NCBI GenBank assembly: GCA_905331475.1
Contig: CAJNYU010002679.1
Span: 102,221-166,220, forward strand
Direction: 5' to 3'
Source of the DNA: Rotaria socialis
Lineage: Eukaryota > Rotifera > Eurotatoria > Philodinida > Philodinidae
DNA: 64,000 nt
The translations under genes were made by a program, and so were the position numbers. This document shows, in pieces, positions 13,501-24,937 of the stretch (positions are counted from its first letter, which is position 1; each line of letters opens with the position of its first letter). The notes below the pieces were generated by a model that was not told the origin of the DNA, made no database searches, and was given only the letters and a program-made list of their open reading frames with translations.

Positions 13501-16500
13501 TCAAACATCCCTATCATCAACACCATTATCAACACATAGCTCAACATTAATTATTCATGCAAATGATAAACGTAATCCTAATTATAAACAATGTGTTAAA
13601 CTTCATTCAGGTAGTCAAAATCTATCAAATGATATTATAAATCAAACGGCATCACCCAATGAACTTCTCGAAGAATCACAGTATTCCTATGAAGAATATA
13701 TTTTAGATGTTGATGACAAACAAAATCGAGCCGCATCAGCATCATCTTCCGATTCATCGGCCACAACTGTTATTACTCAAAATAATGAGCTCAATTCTTC
13801 GAATCGAGAAAAATCGGTTGTTATCAATAATCAACGAATATCTAGTTGGCCGCCTGTTCCAGATGATGTTGTAGCTATAGATGTTCAATATGAAAATGAT
13901 GAAAAAATACGTTTATCACAATCACAAGTTTCTGATAGGTCAGCTCGCGTAATACCAATATTGGTAACAAGTAATCTTATTGAAAAAACGAATGTAACAT
14001 CAAATAATCTTCCTCGTATAAGTACGAATGAAAAAAATCCATTAACTCCTAATAATTCACATCCAGTGAATCAATCAAAATGGCTTCAAAATCATATAGA
14101 TAAATCTGACGTTCAAACTAATACAACATCAAGTCGTGTGAATACATTACGTTCAATATTTGAACAGTCCAATGCGTCGTCATCAGGTTCATCAACATCA
14201 GCAAGTCCGATGAATCAACGACGTCGAATAGAATCAGAAGAAAGTTTAGCTAAGTATGGTGATGAAATTCGTTTTCGTACAAAAGATTTGAAAACATCAA
14301 TGATTCATCGTGCAGAACCAGCTCGAATTATTCCATGTGAAACTGGTTCATCTGTTCGTAATACAAAAGACGATCAATCGACATCACCATTTACACTTGA
14401 TCAAATACAAGAGATTACTGGTAAACAATTGAAAGGTCTTAACGATGCTGGGCAGTATTTACAGGTAAAATTTTGTTTCTGAAAGAACTGTAACATTGAA
14501 CTTTACACCAATACGAATTCATTATATTATGATGTTTGTTAGAAAATACGTCGTTTCTACTTTTAATTTTCCACTAATTGACGCATGAAAAAACTTTACG
14601 AGTGAATAAATAATTGATTCCAGTCAATGTGTTCTTCACTTCCTTTAAAGAGAAAAAAATTCAACCAGAAGATCGATTTTGTATAAGGGAAAGTTTCATA
14701 ATGTAATTATAATCAAATATTTTACTGTCATAACCTTGGAATAGTTTTCTCGCTTGTAATTGATCGCGTTAATGAAAAAAAAAAGGTATACTCAGCAACG
14801 ATCAAGAGTCAAGTTTCGATGATTGAAAGTATTCTGACAAAAATAAATAATGATAGTTAAGCTTTACAAGGACGATCGCACGTATGTAGCTAGAAAGTAT
14901 TTACTTGTTATTGTAATCTGCAAACGTCAGTCTAGAAAATAATATTTTATGAGAGAAGCGCTGAAAGTGAATCAAACCTTTTGATATTGCTATTCTTGTT
15001 TTAATTAGAACACAACGAACAATATAAATCTATCGGGCTGCGTTGATTTTGCAACTGGTATATAAATAGAAATAAAATATTTTCTATAATTCTAGGATGG
15101 ACATACATGGCAATGGAATGAAATCTTTTGGTTAAGTTTAACAAATTCTCAACGAGATCAATTAAAAACTCTTGAATATGAATTACATAAAAATAAACAC
15201 GACACAAGACTATCTTCGTCACTTGATGACACAAAACCATATAAATCCACCATAAATGTAACCGGAGCTGGAGCATGGCAACAACAAAATTCATCGACTG
15301 GCTTCACCAAATATTCTAGATTACATACAATCAATGAAACACATCCAGCTGTTAGTGTTCTTGATGCAAGTCCTTCAAAACTGAACTCACAAGATTCCAT
15401 TAATCAGAAGACAGATCTTCAAAGAGAAACTATTGAAAAATCATCTTCAGCGTCTGTTCACCAAGCTCAAATTGATCCACTAAGCTATGAACAATTCATC
15501 TATGATTATCTAACAACACATGGAAAGCATCTACGTTCTAATAATAATTCGCTAATTCTTTCTATTGATGATCAACAAATTTATTTACCTTCGTCATACG
15601 ATCCATCGAATTTAACAAAACATCTTTATATCGATCAAGATTTAATACCATTCGAAACTGTGACCAATCAATTAGTTATATTTGTATACGGAGAACCCAT
15701 TCTACTACCAGTCGATCGATGGTCATTCTATCGAAAAAAATATCAAAATGCACAATGGATACGTACACTTAAACGTATCAACCAAAACATACCATCACAA
15801 TTAATCTCAACCATTGAACAATGGCTTGCTGCTCATACAACATTAACTTTGGATACGCATACGATAGATGTAGATGGATTAACTATTCCACTGAAAGGTG
15901 CATTAGGTTTACAATTACATGAAACTCAACAATTGGAAATCAATTATTGGAATGAATTATTTAACTATCTCATTCGTATGGGCTATGTTTCCTATGATAT
16001 GAATGAAAAAATTGTTTCTATAGCTAATAGTGAACTTGATGTTCGGCGGGTTTTGATAGCTCGGTCATTGGAACTGATTGAACGCGTAGCACGATATCTT
16101 CGAACATTAAATAATATTCACGTTGAAAATGATGATTTGTTCTTAACGGAAAATTTCGTTTTACCCAAGGAATATATTCTTCCTTTATTGATGAAATACG
16201 ATCAAGAAAAAAATTTTAGTGCTAATGAATTAGCCGCTCTTCTACTAGAAATATCTTATATTGTTGAAGATGAAACAAATCAAAACATTATTTTAACATT
16301 TAATAATCAAACATTAGAAGTAATTCATTATGAAAATCATATGGATACATTAATACAATGGCTTAATGGATTAAATCAACAGAAATCAATTGAAATAACC
16401 GAACAAAACGATATTTTTATTCATGCTACAAATGAACAAAATCAACAACAAAAAATATTCATTAAACATGAACACATCGATGCTTATATGAAAACTAAAC

Positions 16501-19214
16501 ATAATAATAAAATAGTCGATATTGTCGATATCGATGATATAGCAAATATTTTATGTTCATATAATTATGTTCAATATTCATCGGGTCAATTAATATTTCC
16601 TATACAAAATATTATATTAAACACAAATGAATTACGTTGGTTACAATCGATTCTACATTCGATTCAACCTAACGAACAAACCAAACAAAGTGATATAGAA
16701 TTATTCGATGAACATGACGCACAAATACTTCGAATACCTTTCAAATATATGTCTCCAACAAATGATAGACAAATTGTAGCAAATTATTTATTTCAAAATG
16801 GCCTTATTCAATACGATATCAACACCGGACATTACACTTATCGCTACATACCACCCGATGAATCTAGTCCTACGACAGAAGAATATACAAATCAAAATCA
16901 ACTACTATCTTCACAGATTCGAGAGATTCATGTAGATAAAACGAATCAATCTATTCAACTGGAATTTGTTCATGAGCCAAATCATTATCTTTTATTACCT
17001 TCGAATTGGTATAAAAATATTTTAGAACATCAATTTAATCGTTCGCATATCATCGATATGTTGTTAACAAATGGTGGTAGTTTCGATCAAGAAGACAATT
17101 TTATTTTTAATGGTCGTTCATATTCGTTAAAACCTTCGAATGAACACACACTAGACGCAGAAATAAAGCAAAAAAAAAATCTTATCGATTATTATGTTGA
17201 ATATATAGACAATCAAGGTGAAATAAAATATGATAGTGTAAATCGTATTATCATATTAGAGAATCTCGTCGATGGTTCGAAGTTATATTTAACACCCGAA
17301 CATACAGAATTTCTACAGAAAAATAAATTTCGAGGAGACGATATGAAATATTTACTAATGAAACATAGTCAAGTAAAACAAGATGAATTTCAAAATTGGT
17401 TACTCTATTACAATAATCAATCTGTTCGGATTCCATCGTTGAACGTTGAAAATAAAAATCAAGCCGAATTATATGATCATTATCATCGAATTATTGATTA
17501 TATGTATAATCATAATTTAATAATTTATGATAAACGTTTGAAATTAATTCAAATACATTTTTCTAATCAAACATTAACAATACCATTGAATCAATTACAA
17601 TCGATAGTCAATCTAAAATCTGATCAAATCCTACCCTTTACCAGTTATCAATTCTCACAATGGCTATTGAAAAATTCTGATCAGATTAATTATTTAAATA
17701 ACGAACACATACAAATTATGTATAAAGATAAGTTCTATCGTTTGCCATTGGATGTTTCCGAATATCAATCTTTTGCACATGAAGAAGAATCGATCGATTC
17801 AAAATTAAAATTAATTTTTCCATTTAATACATCTTTACGACTTATACAAAAAACACCATCGACAACAACATTAGATATCGAAGCACCGTCGATGGAAAAC
17901 AATTATTCTGTTGATCCATTATTAATGCTTGCTAATTATATACATCGTGCCGGAACAGTATATCAAGATGATTTAGGTCGTTTAATTATAAAAATGAATC
18001 ACAATGAAATTGTTGTACCACGCATTGAAGCTATAAATGCTATTGAAGCTATAAATGCATCACCACAACGTACTGGAACTATCATTACACGTTTAATTGC
18101 TCGTATTGGAAAAGTCGAATCGAATAAAATGGGAGGATTATTGATTACCGTTGGTAAAAGCGCATTTGAATTACCAAAAGAAGCTATTGATCGTTCAAAT
18201 AAAATACCCATTGAAAATGATTCGAAATTTAAAAATCCACCTTTAACAACACGTCGTCAGCAAACAACTAGATCCCCTATTTTGCCATTATTACAACATT
18301 CTAAATCAGCCAGTAACTTATCATCGGCGAGTACGGAAGAACAATCATGGTTTAATGATGATCAGCAAATTCGCTATTCGAAAGATGGTCGTGGTGATGC
18401 AAGATATTTAAATTTAAATCAGCTGAATAACTTCGAACAAAAGGATACACGCAATCAATCCAGTTCAGATTTAAAACCATGCTTACTGATTATACCCGAT
18501 GATGAGAAAGCACTAGCTTCAAATCGTACAGTACGTTTCTATATTCAATATATTAATGAACGTGATTCGACATCGAATAGTAATTTAAATTCATTGATGA
18601 AGTCGTCAAGTGAATATTCAGGCCAAGTAACATCAGCACAACTCATTTTTCCGCAAAATTATCAAAATATTGCACTTCGACAAGCACCTGTTTATGTTTA
18701 TAAACAAGGTGACAATAAAATTTATTATGAAAATCTTGCTAAATATTTATCTATCGAACAAACTTATCTATCGCCACGTATTGTTCGTCGTATGTTAAAA
18801 TTTACATCTGCCAATGAATTTTTCGCTTATTTAAATAAGAAAATGTCAGCAAACTATGCTGAACAACTTGTTCAACAAAGCGAAGAGCAAAATAATCAAC
18901 TAAGATCAAGATCACAAGATAACTTGAATAAAATGCAAAATATAGCAACAAAATTTTCATCGAATAACTATGAACAACGTCAAGATTATGCTTATAATTT
19001 TTCATCAAAATCTACCAATCGAATTTCGTCATCATCCAGCCAAAATTAAAATAGGCTGATAACAAACGCAGAGCTATTACATTGAGATATATTCTATATA
19101 AACTATAATCAACTTGCTATTTAAAAGCTAATTATTTTGTATCAATTTTTTTTGAATCTATACTAAACCTGTCTTTGCTTTATCCATTGATCTATAGATC
19201 CGATCATCACAGAA

Positions 19215-19249
<35 letters not shown>

Positions 19250-20236
19250 TAAAGGCGCATTTGTTCTATCGAAATATTGTTGATAAATATAAATAATTTC
19301 AGGTCGATCACCACAATCAACGAATGGTACAGGTGATCAAAGTTTAATAGCGTCAGACAAAACTGTCACATTGCCGCGAAGTGTAACTTTATCCGGACAG
19401 AGTATGTAACAACGATAATAAACATGCATGAATCGATGAGTGTTTTACCGGTCTTGTGTAATTAATGTCTAGAGCTGTACATAAGACCGGTGGACGTTGC
19501 ATCATCCGTATGTGTCTGTGTCTAGCATGAATATGCATGTGCATGTGTTTTAGGTAATGATGGAGAAAGTGAAAGTCGTGTAACTGTTTCGCGTAGTGCT
19601 AGTGCTGTCGCAAGTACGAGTGAATATTTTTCTTCCGGAGAATATTTATAAATGATCTATGTATTTTTTCTTTGTCTTTCAGAAGTGGTTACAAGTAAAT
19701 CTGATACAATAAAATCAACTACATCATCGTCAACACCCTCAAGTCGAGAGGTACGTTCTTTTATTTTAGTTTTATTGTTAGCTTATCCATGTAAAAGCAT
19801 AGTATGATATGCGAAGAAAATTCGAGAAAACATTGTTTTTTTAAAATCTTAATATTCTTATCTACAGAATCCAACTGTATTATCATCAGCAACAGTGACT
19901 CGATCGAAAAGTTTGGTCAGTATATCATAGAGTTGCTTGTATTCTTGCTTTAGAGGGGTTAGATATATTTCTTTATAGATTCACATTGGCTATTTTTAGC
20001 ACGATTCTTATTATAAATAAATAAAAAGAGAATCGCTTCTTTAGTTTTATTTTGTTAAGCATTGAAGTTTTTATTCCGTTGTATATATTTAGGTCTCACC
20101 AAATCGTACAAATGGTACCAAAGGTGCAGAAGAAGAAGTAAAAAAGGAGAAAAAATCTAAATTTCGAACACCATCATTTCTCCGAAAACGTAAAGAAAAG
20201 AAAGAAGCTGCTAACAAAGATAAAAGTGAAAAATGA
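7591..20236 (+). CDS. Adducin, full length, 754 aa, 14 coding exons
   Basis: Exons: 7591-8070, 8855-8954, 9016-9452, 9508-9749, 9805-9916, 10501-10704, 10775-10967, 11023-11061, 12169-12207, 19303-19401, 19554-19613, 19683-19750, 19868-19915, 20093-20236. All phases agree. The N-terminus is polar and Asn/Asp-rich, then the head: [49 protein letters not shown], the aldolase core with HLHTP and RNHGF, and [14 protein letters not shown]. The neck region includes [16 protein letters not shown] and [18 protein letters not shown], close to animal adducins. The last exon encodes [17 protein letters not shown], the MARCKS-related basic domain with the Ser phosphorylated by PKC in vertebrates. Known role of the family: capping actin barbed ends and linking spectrin to actin at the membrane. 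Exons 8 to 11 are all flanked by phase 1 introns. The 7.1 kb intron 9 contains another whole gene. Confidence 0.88.
12597..13139 (+). other. Probable 5' UTR intron of the nested gene
   Basis: A near-ideal donor (ACTACAG|GTAAGCC) at 12597 and an acceptor ending at 13139 bracket 543 bp without coding potential, five bases before the ATG of the nested gene. This places the nested gene's transcription start within adducin intron 9, somewhere between 12208 and 12596. Confidence 0.4.
13145..19049 (+). CDS. Nested gene in adducin intron 9: 1757-aa protein of degenerate repeats, unrecognised
   Basis: Two coding exons, 13145-14464 and 15096-19049, joined in phase 0. The first (440 residues) is Ser/Thr/Asn/Gln-rich and likely disordered. 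The second (1317 residues) is mostly a chain of about 13 to 16 weakly alike units of 40-75 residues: an amphipathic helix such as [25 protein letters not shown] or SQWLLKNS, then a short strand, a polar turn, and a strand ending in hydrophobic-Pro (IYLP, TIPL, FRLP-like, IVVP, FELP). The tail after about residue 1490 is Ser/Gln/Asn-rich. No signal peptide or membrane segment is seen. Acceptor TTTTTTCTAG at 13130-13139 just before the ATG, and a strong CAG|GTAAGC donor at 12597, suggest a separate 5' untranslated exon and its own promoter inside the adducin intron. It cannot be an adducin exon, because joining adducin exon 9 to the acceptor at 13140 reaches a stop at once. I do not recognise the family. 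Confidence 0.8.
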
Positions 20237-20719
20237 ACAATTCAATTCTTCTCATTCTTATCTAGTGTTGTCGTGTTGTTCTTTTTGTAGCAAGTTCTTT
20301 TCTCGAAATGCTCATTCGTATATAATACCCGCACCTTGTTTTCTTTTTCTTCTTCATTTGCGTGTAACTCAGCTCTCGTTGTGGTGTGCTTGTTTATTCC
20401 TATCGCATCTATTGATCTTCAATGAAAAAAGAATAATAATTAAAGAAAAAATTACAAAAGAAGATCTAATTCAAAGAAAAGAAAATAACATTATTTTTTT
20501 TTCTTTATTATAACTATTATTTTTTGTTTGTTAGTTTCTTCTGTTTCCATCGAAGAGACTTTGATTTCTTTGTTTGTTTCTTGTTTTTTTTTATATTCAT
20601 AATTCTTTTCTTTTGTTCCTTGTTTGCGTGTGAGTTGGACTCATTCTGTTCTTTTTTCCTCTTAATGATAGCACGCGTGAGTTTATACGTACACACGAAA
20701 AAAATCCTTTTTTTTTCAT

Positions 20720-20725
20720 AATAAA
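20720..20725 (+). terminator. AATAAA, candidate polyadenylation signal of adducin
   Basis: First clear AATAAA after the adducin stop, 484 bases downstream, after a long AT-rich untranslated stretch. It lies 26 bases before an inverted-repeat element. Confidence 0.3.
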
Positions 20726-20750
20726 CATATGTACACACTACGTAGAATAC

Positions 20751-21577
20751 TATGCGGCTTGTCCACGTAACGCGCTACTTCGCTGATCAAATTAAAAAAA
20801 AACTTTTTCCGATATGGACAGATCTAAGCGTGTTTTCTGGTGCAGTTTTTTACGCCGATTATGAATTTGGACTTTTTTTCTTAAAAAAATTGAGTTTTGG
20901 CATCGAAAACCGCGTTTTAACGTTTTCAAAAATCGTATTTTCAATTTTCTAACCAAGAAATTTAAAACGAAATGCAGACTAATATACCATTCGATGCAGA
21001 ATTTGATTCTCTACCAAATGGCCTGTTTATTTTTTACTCTCATTCCTCAGGACAATTTCTAAGCTCTTGTACAGTTCCTAACTTACTGTACAATTATTGA
21101 GCTCCTATTTCAATGTAGGAACTTGATTTTTCTACAGAAGGATATATGTACGGCAGTGATCAATATGTGTAAACATTAAATATTTTTAAGCATTTTAAGT
21201 GCTTCAAATTTGGTCGACAACAAAACGTGCACAGCGTTACGTTTGTTTTTTGCATTTTTTATCTGAGCGAAAACAGTTCTACAAAAACTGGTACCATAAG
21301 CATTTAATTTGAAGAAATAGTTTATCAAAAAATTACAGTTTTATAAGCAGCCCTAGAGAAAAAGGGTCCTTCTTGTCACAGTGTCACACGATGATAAAAC
21401 CTTTCTAGAAACGTGACAGTTCAGTCAAACTAGACCATTTTTGCAACATCAATAGATTGTAATGAGCGGCGTTGAATGATGTTTGAACGACCTTGTTAGC
21501 TCCTATGCCTTTCGAGATAATTGCAAAACAATTTGCCAACATGTCACAGCGTTACGTTTGAACAAGCCGTATGAGCA
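20751..21577. mobile_element. Non-autonomous inverted-repeat element, about 0.8 kb
   Basis: The left end reads TATGCGGCTTGTCCACGTAA and continues CGC; the right end, on the other strand, reads CATACGGCTTGTTCAAACGT then AACGC. This makes a terminal inverted repeat of about 26 bases with a few differences. A 16-base piece of the right end (CACAGCGTTACGTTTG, 21545-21560) is repeated exactly at 21230-21245. TA occurs at both outer edges, which would suit a Tc1/mariner-type target site, but the edges are not sharp. No transposase frame is seen inside. Confidence 0.5.
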
Positions 21578-24262
21578 AATACAACAATCAATGAATAATG
21601 CTATTAATAAATAACAAGTCTTTGTAAAGAGATACCGAATTTATGAAATATTAAACTGATACTGTTTGGCTGACAAAAGATCGAGAAATAATTAGATAAA
21701 GATTCTTTTTTTCAAATTTATTAGTCAATCAGCTTTGTCAACAACTTCACCGTATTTCTACGATATGCACATATTAATATGTAGCAGTTGGAATAATGGA
21801 AAGAAATTAATAACGAAATATGTATTCAATGATGTTTTAAAACAAAACTTACTTTTTCTTTGACTATTCAAGCACAATCGATGGTCATTCTACGATGTGG
21901 TTAAAAGGTAATCAACGAATAGTTTTTTTTCTTGCATAGTTCGGCTTTGAAGTCTATTAATTCGAGCAAACCAAATAAGCGTGTCATATGCGGACGTTTT
22001 TTTCTCGTCCTACTCTACCTACATACGTACATCTAAGCAAAAAAAATGCAACAGTATTAACTGTGGGTAGAAATAGACTTGAAAACCAAAAGCAAAGAAT
22101 AATGAAAGCTGCTAGAAAAGTTTCTTAATTTTTTTTAAATGCTTTTTTTTCTTTACTATGGACGATGCTAGTATATACATTTGATTTCTTTTCGTTCGTT
22201 TAGCATTGTTTTCTCGGCAGTAGCAATCCAGAAACAAAAAATACAAACGACATTAGGAGTGCTTGAAGCCTAGAGCAACAAGTTAGAAAATGAATTGCCA
22301 ACGAAAAGAAGCAATAGACAGTACTATATAAGAAGAGAACCGAACTCTGTTTCTATTTGTTTCGGTCATTTTCAATAAATTTGTGCCGTTTTATTCTTTC
22401 ACTAGAAATTCTATCATCATCGCTATAGACAAATATAAGTCAACACCAACGGCTAGTCATTCTTTTTCATCTGTATTTTCACCTGCCACTAAGAATCTAT
22501 TAAAAACCTTGTAATCTACACCAACATTGAAAACGACTATACTTTTACTGGCAAGGGGGGAAAGGCGAATTTGGGATTTTTAAGGATTTTCAAAATCCAA
22601 AACATAAATGATGGAATTTCCATCTGAATTTTTTCAATATGTAGGCCTCACGACCCTTAGAATATTCTAAAATTTTCAGCGCAAACGGATGTTTCTCTCT
22701 CAAGATAATGAATGCACAAGAAATGCTCATTTCACGGCACAGTCAGAAAATCCCGTTTTTTTGAAAATTCAATATTTTAAGAAGGAAAACATTTGTTCGA
22801 GTTGAAACTTTTAGGATCTTCTATGCACCATGAAACCTATATATGGGAAGAATTTCAGGTCAAAACTACGTCATGCACAGGGGATGAAGCGTAAATTTTT
22901 AAATTGCAGTAAGGAAACAAGTTTACCTTTTTTTCAGTGGTGTGCGGCTACAGAATTGTTACGTGCATCTGAAAAGAGGAATATGTTGGGCGAAACTCAT
23001 TCACATAAACTCGCATGAAGCTGCCACGAAAATCCACTATACCTAGCTCGCAGAATGGTGTGTGGGTGTTCTAAATTGAAATGTCAAAACCTACGCCATC
23101 AGGATGGTCGTGTCATGTAACGGGCAGTCAGCAAAATATTATGAAATAACTCTAACTACCACGACACAATTTAATACTAAATTGTTTATTGAAGCCGTTT
23201 TCAAACTATTTGATGTTTTTATCCGCTTGATTTTCTTTCTTTCGACATCTTCCGTTCCAACTTTTGCTATACCATTTGAAATTCAAATAAAATCCGTTCG
23301 ACCGGCTATCGGATCCGATTGTCCATATGATTCTCCTGGAAAAATCGTATAGGAACCGAGTAAACTGTAAAAAGTAGCCCATAACAGTGAACTTCACCAA
23401 ATGACTGGATCCGTAAAGTGAATTATGGTCTTGTAACCCCGAGTCGTACACAAAGACACAGATTAATAATGAGGGCGACATGCATTACGGATTTTTCGTT
23501 AGTATAGATGTTTGTATACAGAAATAAACTATTTTGCTTTATAATGCAGAGAAAGGTTCTTTTCACACAACGTGTGCACTATGACTCCGGCACTACAGGA
23601 TATCGGTTAAAGAAATTCTAAGAAAGAAAATAAGTTTCCGTATTCAATGAACTACTGAGAGAAATTCTAGATGAATCCTATGTTCTAGATATTTTTCCAC
23701 ATAAGATAAACCCTGTGAAAGCTCTATCAATTGGAATTTAGCTATTATAATGATGGATTGCAAGCACATTTCATGCAGCAAAGACAAATGATGTATACAA
23801 GAGTTTTGATTTTAGAAGACAAATATTAGAGTTCTCAACCCTGATTCTCGGGATCAATTTGAATAAACGAATATATTTTGCAGACAAAAAATTCGATACA
23901 AATAAATGAATACAATTCGACCTATAACTATAACTCTCTAGGAATCCAGCATTAATTTTGATTTTTCCAAAAACTCAAGTAAAATTTCATGTGATTGATT
24001 AAATTATAATTGTTTGCCAATAGAGATATTATATTTTCTTTCTCAGCAACGGTAATTGCTCCAGACGAAATGTGAAACGCAGGATACTTTTTTGCGCCTC
24101 TATTTATATCAATTATTCTCCTGTAAAGGTTTATAAAGTACTTCAGCTTTTGAAGATTTCAATTATGAGTCAAATTTCGTCTAACTCCTTCATATTTAAT
24201 ATTTATTAATTAGATTAATGCTACACAAACTAACATTAAATAAGCACAACAAACATTATGTT
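21578..24262. other. Intergenic, no gene seen
   Basis: AT-rich. Short open frames at 22830-23018 and 23104-23352 show no motif and overlap simple sequence. Nothing further could be supported. Confidence 0.45.
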
Positions 24263-24267
24263 TTTAT

Positions 24268-24937
24268 TTAGCTGCACGGTGTTTGACATGGTTGTTTATA
24301 CTTGGAAACTGTCATAACAATTCGAAGGAGCTGCTGATAATTTGTTTCATCTTCAATATTCGATTGAGGATATCGTTGTGTATAAACAAGACTGCCACAT
24401 CTAAATATAAAACTATTTATTCAATCACTTCAAAACTAAAATCAAACAAATCTAACCGGCCAAATATCAAATTATTTAACCGCTGTCCATGTTGACCTAA
24501 TTTGTCTACGAATCGATCTTTAGCATTGTCTTGAAAAAGTCGAATTTTACCATAAAAATTACCAGGTAAAAATTCTGCAGCATGTTCTTCATTAACAATA
24601 ACAAGACGGACATCAATATCGTGTATTTTATGATATGCAAGATCACGATATAAATCATTATATCTATTTCATAGAAAATGAATTCAATAAATTTCGAATG
24701 TATATATATATATACGTATTTAGACTCATACTTGACAGCTTGATTTCGGCAAGCTTGGCAACCAAGATGACTTATACCTACGACCAGTACTTGTTTACGA
24801 TTATATGTTATTAAATTTGTTCCATTTATCTTTAAATTATTTGAACATAATTTTTGATTACTAGGATATGCACCTATTGAAATAATGAATAACATAAACA
24901 AGCCAAGAGTCTTCTGCCCAAACATGTTTCCCAACAT
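24268..24937 (-). CDS. Secreted selenoprotein P N-domain-like thioredoxin-fold protein, Cys form, 173 aa
   Basis: Three exons on the minus strand: 24937-24732, 24663-24481 and 24400-24268, with introns of 68 and 80 bp, all in phase 2. The protein starts with a signal peptide (MFGQKTLGLFMLFIISIGAY; the first ATG is five codons earlier), then VLVVGISHLGCQACRNQAVK, a strand-turn-helix thioredoxin core with a CxxC motif. It continues with IDVRLVIVNEEHAAEFL, KIRLFQDNAKDRFVDKLGQ, then RCGSLVYTQRYPQSNIEDET and ends KQPCQTPCS. The order matches the N-terminal domain of selenoprotein P, where the first position of UxxC is selenocysteine and a DRCGRLVY-like strand follows. Here all positions are Cys and there is no Sec-rich tail. 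Likely role: extracellular redox protein. An AATAAA (24268-24263) overlaps the TAA stop. Confidence 0.72.

Noticed and set aside
17251-19008. Minus-strand frames opposite the nested repeat gene
   Set aside because: They are shadows of a long, clearly coding plus-strand exon.
13140-19049. The nested frame as an alternative adducin exon
   Set aside because: Adducin exon 9 ends in phase 1; continuing at the acceptor before 13140 meets TAA as the second codon.
20517-20738. Overlapping open frames on both strands
   Set aside because: Both are produced by T-rich and A-rich runs in the adducin 3' region.
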